Shown: positions 52,075-62,467 of the stretch, in pieces
How the letters are laid out: the number at the start of each line of letters is the position of its first letter
Position numbering within the stretch: position 1 is the first letter of the stretch
Origin: Mayamaea pseudoterrestris
Taxonomy: Eukaryota; Bacillariophyta; Bacillariophyceae; Sellaphorales; Sellaphoraceae
Length of the DNA: 64,000 nt
Reading direction: 5' to 3'
Assembly: GCA_027923505.1 (NCBI GenBank)
Contig: BROI01000016.1
Span: forward strand, 310,001-374,000
Notes under the pieces: model-generated
What the model was told of the DNA's origin: nothing
The model's database searches: none
The model's input: only the letters and a program-made list of their open reading frames with translations
Program-made: the position numbers and the translations under genes

Positions 52075-54123
52075 TCACGCCCAAAAATGTTGAACGACCA
52101 AATCAATCGGCAAGCGACAGACTGGACATGGATCGCTTCGCGCCTTTAGTATGCGAGCGCACTGCAAGCAGCAGGCAATGTGGCCAGTTTCTCCATGCAC
52201 CAAGGTGGCGGACCGGTCGTCATTGAGGCAAATGAGGCAGCGATTGTCTCTGGCGCCGTCAGCGGCACCGCTTGTGCGCAAGGTTGCCGCGGCAGAGTAG
52301 ACTGTTCTTGGTGACTTTGATGCGGTAGTATCGACTTGGTCATTCTCAGTGTCCAAATCCATACTGGTAGTCGCCGCAATGGGAGACACTGATGATGCAG
52401 TTAATCCTACTTGCCGGTTTTGCTCTTGCTGCACCCGCCGCATTTCTCGCAAGTGATACTCACCAGCATGTTCGGGATCAAACTCATTGTCCACTCCAAC
52501 AATTTCGACCACCACCAAGTCTTCGGGCGGTCGTTTGTTTAGCCGACAGCTCATCCAGCCACCATTGCCAGCTAGCTGGAGTCGCTCAATGCAGCGATCC
52601 GTTGGATGATCCGAGTACTTGCGACTCACAATGGTGACAATGGCGCCAAAGGGAACGTGACCAATCTGCGGGCTGGAAAGCTCCACGCCACTCCGCAGAA
52701 CGGCGCCTTGCTCGAGTACAATTCGGTACTTGACTGGACATGGAAACGGAAGTGGTTGCAATATGGGCCCGCGCTGTCCGGACAAGGGATTCAAGTACTC
52801 TGAGCACCAACCTTCGATAGTAGGCATGTCGTGACTTGTTTTGTTGTTGATGCTGTTGTTGTGTGCGAATGGAAAGGTTGGATAGATAGTCGTCGGTAAA
52901 CCTAGCTTACTTGGCGAAGCGCTGCTTCCTCCTGCATCACCATTATCGTCATTACTAATCACTTTCACTTGCAGTCGCGAAAGTCCCATGGTGTTGATTA
53001 CCTTGCGCGTCACTTGAACAATGGTACCGTACGGCAACAGCACAGTTTGCGGTGAGCTCAAGTCGAGTCCGTCACGAACAACGGCTCCTCCGGAACATGT
53101 CACGATCCATTGCCACAGCTTGGGACGACAATATTGAACGGGTAGTCCTGCCATTGCCATGCTGTAGCCATTGTGATTCAACACAATGTAGCCAGTGCAT
53201 GGTGATTCAATGCGCAGTACTTGCGTCCATCCGAGACGGCCGGATGGAAATGAGCGGCGACTCGGATCAGTTGATGTAGAGTCTGGTAGCGAGTCAACTT
53301 GAACTGGGCGCAATGTTTCGCTGTCAAGCGTGACAAGGTTTGTTCCAATGACTATTGATCCAGGCGCCAGCGACGAAACCATGGACTTGTCGTGAAGCGA
53401 TGGAACGTTTGCAAAGACTGCCAATTGATGCGAATTTGGACACTGCCACCAAAGGTCATCATCGGCAAACAAATTTGAAAATGCAGATGGCAAGGTTGTT
53501 AGCGGAGCAGCTTGGTTGCGCTGGTGCAGGCGAGCTGATTGCAGCCACTCTTGTCGATGATGCATTTCATGTTCCCGACGATCGGATTGCCAAGCGTCGA
53601 TTGCGTTCTTGTCATCGTCATGCAGCGGAAATGAGGACTGACTCGCTTCTATTTCCTCCATAGCAGTTGCATTGGACGCTCTAATTGGAGGAGAGGAAGT
53701 TGATTCTGTGGATATTTCTGCTGGTGGTTCGTCGTCGTCAGAGGTGTGAATCCAGCTTTCGGACATGTTGGCCGCTCCTCCTTGTTGCTGTTCTCCATTT
53801 GGCGGCGGCTGACTCCTAGACGATGCGTCAAAGAAGCGATCATCCTGAATGACTATAAAGTCTTGATTCGGTTCGTCGCTAACATTGTTTTGTACATCGT
53901 TTGTTTCCATCTGATTTCCGCCAGCTGTAACATCTGAGGAGGTGTCATGTCGTTGTTGCTGTACTTCCTCCTGCATGGTCTCACTTGCGTCCGTAGCATT
54001 TATTATGCCCAATGCCGGTAATTCTGGAAGTTGATCTATTGTATTTGCTCGACCATCTCCAGGAACGCCTTGAAGGACGACAAAGCTTCCAGGCAATCGA
54101 ATTCTTAAAGAATCGGTCATCAT
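52075..54123 (-). CDS. large protein with an MDM2-type C-terminal RING finger, probable E3 ubiquitin ligase
   Basis: 682 residues with tandem ATGs at 54123/54120. The first third is acidic and disordered. The second half has two related beta-rich modules, seen in DGLDLSSPQTVLLPYGTIVQ and SGVELSSPQIGHVPFGAIVT, of SH3-like character. The last 54 residues (629-682) form a RING in which Cys1, Cys4, His15, His20, Cys24, Cys27, Cys38 and Cys41 (numbered from the first RING Cys) have exactly the spacing of human MDM2, including HGxTGH. The tail after the last Cys has the same 13-residue length and an aromatic near the end. In MDM2 this tail is needed for RING dimerisation. RING domains recruit E2 enzymes for ubiquitin transfer. 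No p53-binding domain is visible, so the substrate is unknown. Confidence 0.85.
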   Translation of the reverse strand: MMTDSLRIRLPGSFVVLQGVPGDGRANTIDQLPELPALGIINATDASETMQEEVQQQRHDTSSDVTAGGNQMETNDVQNNVSDEPNQDFIVIQDDRFFDASSRSQPPPNGEQQQGGAANMSESWIHTSDDDEPPAEISTESTSSPPIRASNATAMEEIEASQSSFPLHDDDKNAIDAWQSDRREHEMHHRQEWLQSARLHQRNQAAPLTTLPSAFSNLFADDDLWWQCPNSHQLAVFANVPSLHDKSMVSSLAPGSIVIGTNLVTLDSETLRPVQVDSLPDSTSTDPSRRSFPSGRLGWTQVLRIESPCTGYIVLNHNGYSMAMAGLPVQYCRPKLWQWIVTCSGGAVVRDGLDLSSPQTVLLPYGTIVQVTRKVINTMGLSRLQVKVISNDDNGDAGGSSASPSKLGLPTTIYPTFPFAHNNSINNKTSHDMPTIEGWCSEYLNPLSGQRGPILQPLPFPCPVKYRIVLEQGAVLRSGVELSSPQIGHVPFGAIVTIVSRKYSDHPTDRCIERLQLAGNGGWMSCRLNKRPPEDLVVVEIVGVDNEFDPEHAGEYHLREMRRVQQEQNRQVGLTASSVSPIAATTSMDLDTENDQVDTTASKSPRTVYSAAATLRTSGAADGARDNRCLICLNDDRSATLVHGETGHIACCLQCARILKARSDPCPVCRLPIDLVVQHFWA

Positions 54124-54483
54124 GATGTCAAGCGACCGGTAGAATGGGACAGTCAGATTGGATGGCTGATACTTTGATGCGTGTTACTCTGTACTCAATT
54201 TTTCCTAATATGACTTCGTTGCTTCCCTGTAAAAGTAGTCTAATGAGAGTATCAGACGAGTGCTTTAAAAGCCAGAATAGTGGACCTGCGAAAGCCAAAT
54301 AATAATCATCATGGTGATTGTGACGGCAAAAGGTGCATGTCGAACCGGTAATCGACGAGTAACGGAGCGACGCGAAGAAACGACGATGATGATTTTGATC
54401 TTGGGCACCTTTCATTTGTAAGTCATGCACTTGAGCATATTGTACGCAGATTATATCCCAGACTTAGTGAAACAAACGAAATT
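54124..54483. promoter_or_regulatory. divergent region, RING protein / membrane paralog 1
   Basis: 360 bp between head-to-head starts. No named element is recognised, and frames here are short. Confidence 0.45.
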
Positions 54484-54987
54484 ATGGCAGTACCGATAGT
54501 CAGAAAGAGCAGCGGAAGCTCGCTCATGAAGGGCAACATTATGCCATTGCCGCCGGTGCCACCTGCAACATCGTCGTCTTCATTTTCATTTTACTCGCTC
54601 ATTTCCCATCGATCGGCTCTCAGAGTCACTGCCTTCGTCATGTTACTATTTGGAATACTTGGAACTGCTTTCCCGTCGAAACTGTATGCGGAAATGATGG
54701 GTGAATCGGCAGTGTTGCTGACGGAAGAAACCAAATTTTTCATATTCCTCTTTGCCATTCGAGAAATAGTCATGGCAGCCTGGCTCTTTGGTGCGTCCAC
54801 TTACCTGAATGACGAAACATGCAGAATGCTCCTTTGGAGTATTTTACTCGTGCTCATGCCTGCAGAATGCTTCCTCTGGTTGGCTTCGCGCTCATTCGTG
54901 GCGGAAAAAGATGTCGCCAAGAGTCTGACGAATCAAGCAATCTTTGTGTCTTACTTGATTGTTTCAGCTTTCTTTGGAGGCAAATAG
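54484..54987 (+). CDS. small multi-helix membrane protein, paralog 1 of a tandem pair
   Basis: 167 residues from the ATG at 54484. A Ser/Pro-rich N-terminus of about 45 residues precedes four predicted membrane helices: VTAFVMLLFGILGTAFPSKL, FFIFLFAIREIVMAAWLFGA, CRMLLWSILLVLMPAECFLW and FVSYLIVSAFFGGK. The second helix carries the motif FAIREIVMA. The downstream gene shares the order helix, short loop with a Gly, then FAVREFVMA, so the two are paralogs. The layout recalls DUF4267-type membrane proteins, but that is a weak guess. Function unknown. Confidence 0.65.
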   Translation: MAVPIVRKSSGSSLMKGNIMPLPPVPPATSSSSFSFYSLISHRSALRVTAFVMLLFGILGTAFPSKLYAEMMGESAVLLTEETKFFIFLFAIREIVMAAWLFGASTYLNDETCRMLLWSILLVLMPAECFLWLASRSFVAEKDVAKSLTNQAIFVSYLIVSAFFGGK

Positions 54988-55177
54988 AAAAGACCATATT
55001 ACCTCTTTGCACTACAGCCAGTAGCTAGCCAGGTTGACGAGGAAGCCGTCGACTGCCGCAGCGACACTTACTACATACAATCCACTGCACCGGCTTCCGC
55101 TAGCGTGTGTTTCGATCCACGATTGATGGAAGTCACTTTGATGATGGCAAGGTTCTGATCACGCTCTGTGTGGATGA

Positions 55178-55795
55178 ATGGCGACGATGAGGAACGCGCC
55201 TCATTTTCGATGGACCACCATGAGAGTCTCGTCAACACTTTTGCTCCTACTCACTTGCTTGTACGAACCATGGGAGGCGACAGCAGCATGTCTGCTGCAT
55301 CCGGAATATGTTCAAGACTATTACAATAAGATTGCTCTTGCTCCGTACAAGACTTCCGCCTTTGGTTTCGTCGTCAATCACGCCGTGGAGCATTCAGCGA
55401 GCAAGCGTAAAGAGCCGCGATTAAGGTTCCCTCAAATTGCATTGAAAGCAACATCGTTATTTTTATTGGCATATGGTATTGCGGGACTCTTATATCCGGA
55501 GACTCTTCATTGCAGACTTTTTGGATATTCGCTCGAGTCGCTGACTGATCGAGTGCAGGTGCGCTACGTCGTCTTTGCCGTTCGAGAGTTTGTGATGGCA
55601 ATCATGTCGCTATGGTTGAGTAGCGCTTTAAAGTCTACAAAGAATTCTCGGAAGGATAACTACCTGCCTTGCATTATATTCTTTGCGTTTGAAATCGCTT
55701 TGGTGCCTTATCTGTTTGGGAGTATTGGACGTGATCGTGGCGATGTGTTGTCGAAAGCTGGTTTGGCAGAGCCACAGGCAATAATCTCGCCGTAG
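55178..55795 (+). CDS. small multi-helix membrane protein, paralog 2 of a tandem pair
   Basis: 205 residues from the ATG at 55178. A second ATG at 55220 has a better context and would start directly at the signal peptide MRVSSTLLLLLTCLYEPWEA. After a luminal stretch come helices TSLFLLAYGIAGLLYPETL, VRYVVFAVREFVMAIMSLWL and IIFFAFEIALVPYLFG. The helix motif FAVREFVMA and the preceding Gly-containing loop match paralog 1 about 0.2 kb upstream. Unlike paralog 1, it has a cleavable signal, suggesting a different final membrane. Confidence 0.65.
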   Translation: MATMRNAPHFRWTTMRVSSTLLLLLTCLYEPWEATAACLLHPEYVQDYYNKIALAPYKTSAFGFVVNHAVEHSASKRKEPRLRFPQIALKATSLFLLAYGIAGLLYPETLHCRLFGYSLESLTDRVQVRYVVFAVREFVMAIMSLWLSSALKSTKNSRKDNYLPCIIFFAFEIALVPYLFGSIGRDRGDVLSKAGLAEPQAIISP

Positions 55796-56663
55796 ACACC
55801 ATAATGGACATGTTATAAACTTGCAGTATAGATAGAATGGTGCTCTGTGTTATCTGATGTAGCTGCCTAACAGTATGTAACACATGCATCGATTTCTACC
55901 ATGCAGTTCACTATAAAAGACTTGCAATGGTTCATTTTGACTGCCAATCCCTCAAAATCATCTAGTGTGTTTAAACTACGCTCTCCCTTTTTGGACGTGA
56001 GTTTGTTCCTTCAGACGAAAGATCAGATGGCCAACTTCTTCTGTCGGTTCTTCCTTGGTGTCGTCGCGAACATAGAGGAGTCGTCCAGCCAAAAGAATAT
56101 CATTCAGATAATTCGAAGACGAAGAGAAGCTAGCGATCCATCTTACTTGGGTGTTCGTTGCAGCCCCTATCGTACAATGCAAGTATCATAGCTGTAGGGC
56201 AAAGTGCAGGTAGCTCACGTTGCTACCGATCCGACAGGAAGCGAGTCGTAAATGCCTTGCAGTCAAGTAAGTGAGGCACTCAGCTACATCGATCTAGCGT
56301 GGAGTTAGTCTATATCTTGTGGATGGAATCGTATATTGTAACAAACCTTAAGAGGTAAACCGGGCAGTGCCTTGGCAATCGCTCATGTGCTGCCAGGACT
56401 CGAAGCGGACAGGCCGTATTCGCTCTGATACGCTAGCAACTAACGTCCAGAAACGTCCTGTAGGTGCAGATGACGATAGAGTCTAGCAACACATAAAAAT
56501 AATTGTTATTACATGCTAATAGTCGAGAGAATGGATGTACTGCAAAGTGGAAAAATACCAAACGTGTATCGATATAAAAGCGAGACTTTCCCGCGGCGTG
56601 CTTTGTCGAAATCGAAAGTACCTGGCATGAAGAAGGCATATTGGTGGAAGATATTGTCTCGAC
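55796..56663. other. intergenic, nothing firm
   Basis: About 870 bp between convergent genes. Frames at 55901-56191 (plus) and 55976-56182 (minus) overlap; the minus one ends in a protein-like EEVGHLIFRLKEQTHVQKGRA but has no support. Nothing else is seen. Confidence 0.3.
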
Positions 56664-57178
56664 TTAGTGGTTTGGGTCATTGCGAGTGTAGCAGCCAGTC
56701 TCGTCATTGTAGCCTTCAATTTGAATCTTGCCGGGGCGTTGCGAGGCGCGGCGGTACTGCGCAATGAAGGTAGGGTCCAAACCGTAAACGTACGTGTCTG
56801 GGCGTCCACTGAACATGCACTCCTGCACCATAAAGTCGGTGGCACTGTTGTCGAGGTTGGAAACGCTCATCTCATGCTGGAGACTGGCGCTGCTGTCGTT
56901 GTTAATGTTGCTTTTGTATGGAGCCTTCTTGGGGGAAGCCAGGGAATGCACCTTAGCCTTTGAGCTGGGAGCAGGAGAGGTTGGGATTGGTCCGTATGGC
57001 ATCGTTTGCAGTAGACTGAGTCTTTGAAGGGTGGCAGGGTGACAGTTGAAGCTTGGAGGTTGATTATCAAGTTGTGAATCGAAGTTGTGCAAGTCGGCGG
57101 TGGTAGGTTGTTCGATCTGAAATTGACACGGCCATCACAAGACTGTGTGGGACTCACTGCGAACATGTGCATGGTCAT
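56664..57178 (-). CDS. small hypothetical protein, possibly two exons
   Basis: The main frame ends at a TAA (56664) and is open back past 57092 without an ATG. Upstream, an AG acceptor (TTTCAG, ending at 57117) and a GTGAGT donor (57157) would join MTMHMFA to IEQPTTADLHNF in phase 0. That gives 157 residues with exons 57158-57178 and 56664-57116 and an intron of only 41 bp. The C-terminal half, with DFMVQECMFSGRPDTYVYGL and a Tyr/Arg-rich segment, looks like real protein; the N-terminal half is Pro/Ser-rich. No family is recognised. The short intron is the weak point. Confidence 0.45.
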
Positions 57179-57574
57179 TGGGTATATGAAAAAGATCCAG
57201 CTTATCAAATCGATCTTGCATTCATTATGGCCTATGAGTCATAGTTCGGGCAACGATTTACGCTTGTCTTGAGTGGTGTCATTCTCGACAAGCCGGGCGG
57301 CCGAATTGTGACAGGAAAGCCCTTCACAACTTTCGCCAACTATCTTCTCGTTTCTCGCACCGCACGGGACCATCATGCACGGGATAGACCATTGACAATC
57401 GTTGATGGACTTCAATAAAATAGGCATCGATTTCAAGGTTCAGGTCAGCTGCTCTGCACGATATTTGAAGCATGGATCACGGAACGACGACGAACTTCCG
57501 GCTCCTGGAACTGTTCAGTACATAGGTCGCTGCTGGCGCTCGCTCAAAGCCGACTATATACTGTAAACCGCCTT
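57179..57574. other. intergenic, nothing recognised
   Basis: About 400 bp that should include the promoter of the small minus-strand gene and the 3' flank of the CBM9-like gene. No gene is seen. Confidence 0.4.
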
Positions 57575-58864
57575 CTACATTATTTCAGTTGGCTTTGCAT
57601 CCTCTCTATTCATCGTCAAAAGGCGGTCGTCTCGCACCGTGACGGTCAATCCAGTCTCCTTAATTTGCACTTGTACCGTAAAGTGCGTTTCGTTTTCGCT
57701 CAGTAGTATATTCACCGCAAGCTCGTCAATCAAAACAATATCGGGATGCACCTGTAGTTGCGACAAGTCATTTGTATATGTTTGGTGCTGCTCCATGTGA
57801 TATTCGAGCGCGTAGTAAACATTCATGGCCGCCAACCGCGCTGGCCAAAACGGATCGCGATAATGATCGATTAAATCGCTAGCTTGCGTCGTCGCAGTGT
57901 CTGCTTCTGCAGCTTGAACAATGTTATTCATTGCATCATTGTCATGATGAAGATTCAACTCATTTCCAAAGACAAAATATCCCCATGCATCCGGCAAGTG
58001 CATGTCCACCATGCCTCGAAACGATTTGGAAGATGCATCCCACACGAATTGGCTTTGCCACGTCCAATTCACTGCGCCTTGCAGCTCGACGCGCGAAAAG
58101 TTGACTCTCCAAAACGTGCCCGGAGTAGGAGCTAGTTGTGCTGCCGTGATGGAATCGTTGGACGACGAATTAATTTGCGAGTCGACAACGTTTCCATGTG
58201 GTTGCTCCACTGCACCTGTTCGTCTCTGCAACTCGCATAAGCTCCACTTGAGCTCCACCGTCCACGTTGCTCCCTGAACGTCGTCGTTCAAAATGCCTTC
58301 CGCGACGCGCGTTTCCGTGACTTGATCAGATACGTCATAGTAGTTGGCGTCGCCTGGCACGGCAACTCGACCCGAATGCTCGCAGCCGCCGTTGCGGTAC
58401 GGCTTGTCCAGCATCAAGTTCCACACAGTATTGACTGCGTTGAGCTCCAGTTCCTTGTAGTCGAAATGACTCGCAAAGGCATCGACAAAGACTTCAAAGT
58501 CGGAATCTAACTGGTAAATGGCAGAGTTGCGTTCCGTGAATTTAGCAATGGTGGGGAAATCGGGCGACGCTTCCAACACGGCGGCAATGTATAAATAGTC
58601 ATCGTCATACAAGGCTTTGAACTTGGTCATTGCAGGTGTATAGTCATGCTGCTCGTTGGCTGTTGTTGATTCCCCAGTAATATCGGCAAACGGCTCGCTC
58701 CACTGTGCCGCTCGCCACACTGGCTTGTCAATGTTTCCATCAATCTCAATGGAATCATGAATCTTTTGAGCCGTATACGAATGCGGATATAGTGACCAGT
58801 GTAGCTGAAAGGGAGTCGCAGCGACGAAAGCAGTCTTCATGGTTGCGACGACGAAAAGCTTCAT
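57575..58864 (-). CDS. secreted protein with a CBM9-like carbohydrate-binding domain
   Basis: 429 residues from the ATG at 58864, which begins a signal peptide (MKLFVVATMKTAFVAATP). The frame is open to 59086, but that extension would bury the signal. The mature start SIEIDGNIDKPVWRAAQWSE is the typical entry of CBM9-type domains of the DUF1083 group, followed by ALYDDDYLYIAAVLEASPDF and LDSDFEVFVDAFASHFDYKE. Trp-rich strands further on (NTVWNLML, GATWTVELKWSL, NWTWQSQFVWD, DAWGYFVFGNE) fit a beta-sandwich that binds sugars. The family often attaches to glycan-active enzymes, but no catalytic domain is seen here. Cell-surface or periplasm-like secretion is inferred. The last third is helical and unassigned. 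Confidence 0.75.
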   Translation of the reverse strand: MKLFVVATMKTAFVAATPFQLHWSLYPHSYTAQKIHDSIEIDGNIDKPVWRAAQWSEPFADITGESTTANEQHDYTPAMTKFKALYDDDYLYIAAVLEASPDFPTIAKFTERNSAIYQLDSDFEVFVDAFASHFDYKELELNAVNTVWNLMLDKPYRNGGCEHSGRVAVPGDANYYDVSDQVTETRVAEGILNDDVQGATWTVELKWSLCELQRRTGAVEQPHGNVVDSQINSSSNDSITAAQLAPTPGTFWRVNFSRVELQGAVNWTWQSQFVWDASSKSFRGMVDMHLPDAWGYFVFGNELNLHHDNDAMNNIVQAAEADTATTQASDLIDHYRDPFWPARLAAMNVYYALEYHMEQHQTYTNDLSQLQVHPDIVLIDELAVNILLSENETHFTVQVQIKETGLTVTVRDDRLLTMNREDAKPTEIM

Positions 58865-59895
58865 GGTGTTTTCTTTGGCGTGCGATTCGTTCCGTCGTAC
58901 GCGTCGCATCGTTACTGACTGAGACAAACGTTTCGCGCAGCCATAACAACCGAAAACATCATCATCAAGAGCCTGCCCATAGCCCTTGCTGCACTCCTTG
59001 TGCTCGAGTAGAATGCCCCATGACACTGGTCTTGAAGAAAGAATGCGAAAAATATTGCTATTGCCATACTCGTGAATGGCCGCCATGTGTAGAATATGGC
59101 GTTCATCGCAGATTTATCAGCCGTGGGCTCGGCCGGCACTTGCCGATGAAATGATTTGTAAATTTATTGTTCATTCCATCAGCTTGCGTTACCAAACAAT
59201 GCAATGAACGACACGTGCCTTTCGCAGCAGCGTCGTCTTGCGGCAAGGTGGCGAAAAATTTATTGGATATGAATCTACGCCAAAGTTCCTTTTGCCCTTT
59301 TCCATCGCCACTCGAGAGAGTCGTGGAGAAGCGTGGAGCGGCGCTGGCCAGACGTGGATCAAGGACCACTCGAAACGAGCAAACGATGCAGCAGCATGAT
59401 CACACACGTTTGCTTCATTTCCATCGAGCGCCGAGAACTAAAGCAATCGCAGCAGCATACATTGTGAAGGTCGTTGTTTCGGAAAGGACTCAGTGAGCAA
59501 TTCCATTGCTATTCGGTATTTGTTTCGAGCAGCAAGGTTCGGCTGGTGCTAATTGCGGTCGGTGCGACGATGTTGCAAGGGGCTGACATGTATAGAATGG
59601 GGCGCATGCCATGTCGTTGAATGCCGTTTCGTCGCTTGATCACTTGATTTACGCTCGTCCAAGAGCGACTGACTGCGTGTTGACACTATTTGCCTTATTC
59701 ATATTGAGGCTTTTGTAACTGGCAGGCGCTGGCGTTATTACGGAAAACTTTCCAATGGCTGGTACGAGAGTCGACAATTTACACGGAATCGGAAACGTTT
59801 GATGAAGAATAATGCTGTAAGATTCGTCCGTTGGCTCGACTTAAACGCTTCATCAACATTTTTGTGCTCACGTTCAACCCGCGACGTTTCACTCA

Positions 59896-60438
59896 ATGAC
59901 TACTGCATTAAGATCACGCTACGCATCATGTCATGTCGATGCATGGGACTGTATTTTCCGCCGGAGAGGCCCAGTAATAATCGCAGAATTCGGCAGGGCA
60001 GGTTCAGTTATGCGTTTTTTGTCCTCGTCGTTCGTTGTGAAACATAATGAGCAGTTGATTGAGACAAATTGCGTTTCACTCGAACGTGCCTGCGAATCAA
60101 ATGCGTTGCAAGCCACACGGCGCGACCTCTATTCTGCGACCGTTGCTGATTGGCGATCGGCAATACTGAACGCCATGGTTCGTCATGCGGCGCTGGATTG
60201 CTTCAGCGTGCCGCAGCACAAAATGCCAACACCAGGCCTTCCTTGCATTCCCGCTGACGGTCAACCTTTAGAGGAGCGTCGGCGTTTTGGAAGCACCTTA
60301 TTCGCCAACATGGGGAGCGGTATGTTCATGACGCGACCATTCACGCATTCATCCATGCCGCCACGAAATCTTTTTATGACAGTGCCACATCAAACGGGCA
60401 AGATAGAGGAGGGACTGCTCCGCTGCGGCAGGCAGTGA
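59896..60438 (+). CDS. possible hypothetical protein
   Basis: 180 codons from an ATG at 59896 to a TGA at 60436-60438. The product is Arg/Ala/Cys-rich at first and Met/Phe/Pro-rich near the end (MGSGMFMTRPFTHSSMPP). There is no signal peptide or domain. It is listed because it is the longest ATG frame in a gene-poor stretch. It may be chance. Confidence 0.25.
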   Translation: MTTALRSRYASCHVDAWDCIFRRRGPVIIAEFGRAGSVMRFLSSSFVVKHNEQLIETNCVSLERACESNALQATRRDLYSATVADWRSAILNAMVRHAALDCFSVPQHKMPTPGLPCIPADGQPLEERRRFGSTLFANMGSGMFMTRPFTHSSMPPRNLFMTVPHQTGKIEEGLLRCGRQ

Positions 60439-61246
60439 CGATGATCATGGTCTTTTTTCGATGAGACCTCATCTGTGCAATTTGTTGACAAACTCTATCT
60501 GTCGCTGGCGACCGCCATTGATAGAATTGAGCACTAAGCGAGAAACTATGATGTGCTGAATTGGCCGGTTTTGGGTCTCATTGCTGAGGATGAATGATTT
60601 TACTTCGCATACACCGGTTAGGCTTCGATCATTTCGCTCGTCGTCGATGAAACGAATCGATGTTTCCTGCAGTTCCTCCAGTATCTCGAATTCACGATGG
60701 TTGCACTGTAATTGCGCAATGTGCTCAAACAAGAACGTTGCGAATCATTTTTTTAAATCATGCGGCTTGGTATATCATAATATCAATGTGATTACGTTGG
60801 CTCTGCGCTGCAAATCGCAATGATCCGCGCGCAGCAAACATTGAAATATATCCATTGCCCGCCGATTTTATTGGTTTCTTGCTAATGGATAACTCGACAT
60901 GGAACCAGAACGGCATCGACTTGAATAATGCAGTCATGGGTGAAGTCGGCAAAAAGGTTACTGTACATTTTTTGCGACATTATGTCTAAATTCAATTGGT
61001 GCTTTACTTTTGGGATGTCGCTGCAAATTATTGTCAAGAAGATGGAATAAATTGCTGGAGTTGGGGCCGAAATGGCGTGTCTAATCGTAGCAGCGCTGAT
61101 CATGTAGGTGGAGTCGGTTGACGAAGAAAAGACCAGCCGGGGAGGCTGCCATGTCGTGAGAAGCAGTTCGGGCTGTCGTGGTAATTTCGGAAACGCGGCA
61201 GAGGCACTGCCACCAACACGATGTGGCCGCGCCATACTCCTTACTA

Positions 61247-61332
61247 GCACAAAAGGCAGATTACTGGCTTTTGTCGGTTTGGTAGCTCGGCACAAAAGGC
61301 AGAGTACTGGCTTTTGTCGGTTTGGTAGCTCG
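61247..61332. repeat. 43-bp tandem duplication
   Basis: Two copies at 61247-61289 and 61290-61332, each containing GCACAAAAGGCAGA and CTGGCTTTTGTCGGTTTGG, differ at one base. It lies in non-coding sequence. Confidence 0.9.
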
Positions 61333-62467
61333 GTTTCTCCAAGTGACAGGCAGCGCATGTAGCCTAAGTGAAAGTGAAGTGAGGCGACAGGCAAAGAACG
61401 GACAACATATCGTTTCCCCAATCAAGTGTATCAAGCTCTGACGATGATCCTCGTAGAGAAAGCTCGGTAACGCGCTGTCCACGGATGTAAATTTGACGTT
61501 GCTGTTAATTCACAGTCCTTTATGTGCCCCGTCCTTCAGAGTCCAATTTTGACAGTTGATGCTTAAGCTTTCATTTGTGATCCGATGCCTGCGTGAGTTG
61601 ACAGTGAGTACACGGATTGACATCGTTCTTACAGTCAATCAATTCAGCAATTAGCATCGCGCTCTCCGTGCCTTGTCGGTTAAATTCAGTTTTTGTCGGA
61701 AACTCAGGCGGCGATTCTGTCTCAACATCGTTAAGCTGCGGCAAAAAGGCTCCAGTTACCGGGATCGTTTTTGTGCGCCTGTTGGTGTTTCCTTAGATTA
61801 GATAAGTTTACGAAAGACTAGATTCAATTGCTTGAAGCGGCGGACTCGAATCTCATCAGCATGTGCCTTCCTAAAAGTGCATGAAATCTGGCGGCAAATC
61901 TTTTGTTCACAATCAAACTACATCTGCAACAGATACTTTATAACAATATTTGTGGCGCAACGTGATCCGACTATGACTCATCAGGTGCGACTTCGTCGAC
62001 GCTCGGACGAGAATGGCGACATTCACGGAGCTGCCATTGACAGTTCTTAATTTATGGATATCCAAATGCAGCAAGTGAAAGATGGAGAGCAGCTTGTCAG
62101 CAAATTTTGCGGTTGGCGGAGTTTGGAACTTAGTCTAGGGAGTTTATGCAATCACGCTGCAGCAATTCCATGGCTGTTGCGCCGGATGTTGGCCTACAGA
62201 TCCGACTGTCGGTGTGCTGCTGAGAAACATATTGATGGAGCCATGAAGGCAACTATATCTCTCGCCGGCATTGTCGAGGGAAGTGTTTGTCGACTACTCA
62301 TCAGTGACAAGTCCTTACTATTAAAAGCATGTAGTCGGTAAACAACCTTGGCTTCTTTGAGCCAGTCGTTTGCTATCCAAAGCTGTGGATTGGACATTGA
62401 ACAGGGGCTTTCCAATTGGTGGCACAAGCGTGCTGCGAAAGTAGTTTGTACACGAACAGCAGCAATG

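Noticed and set aside
58865-59086. 74-residue extension of the CBM9-like protein
   Set aside because: It would place the signal peptide internally; its composition is Cys/Arg-rich and unlike the mature protein.
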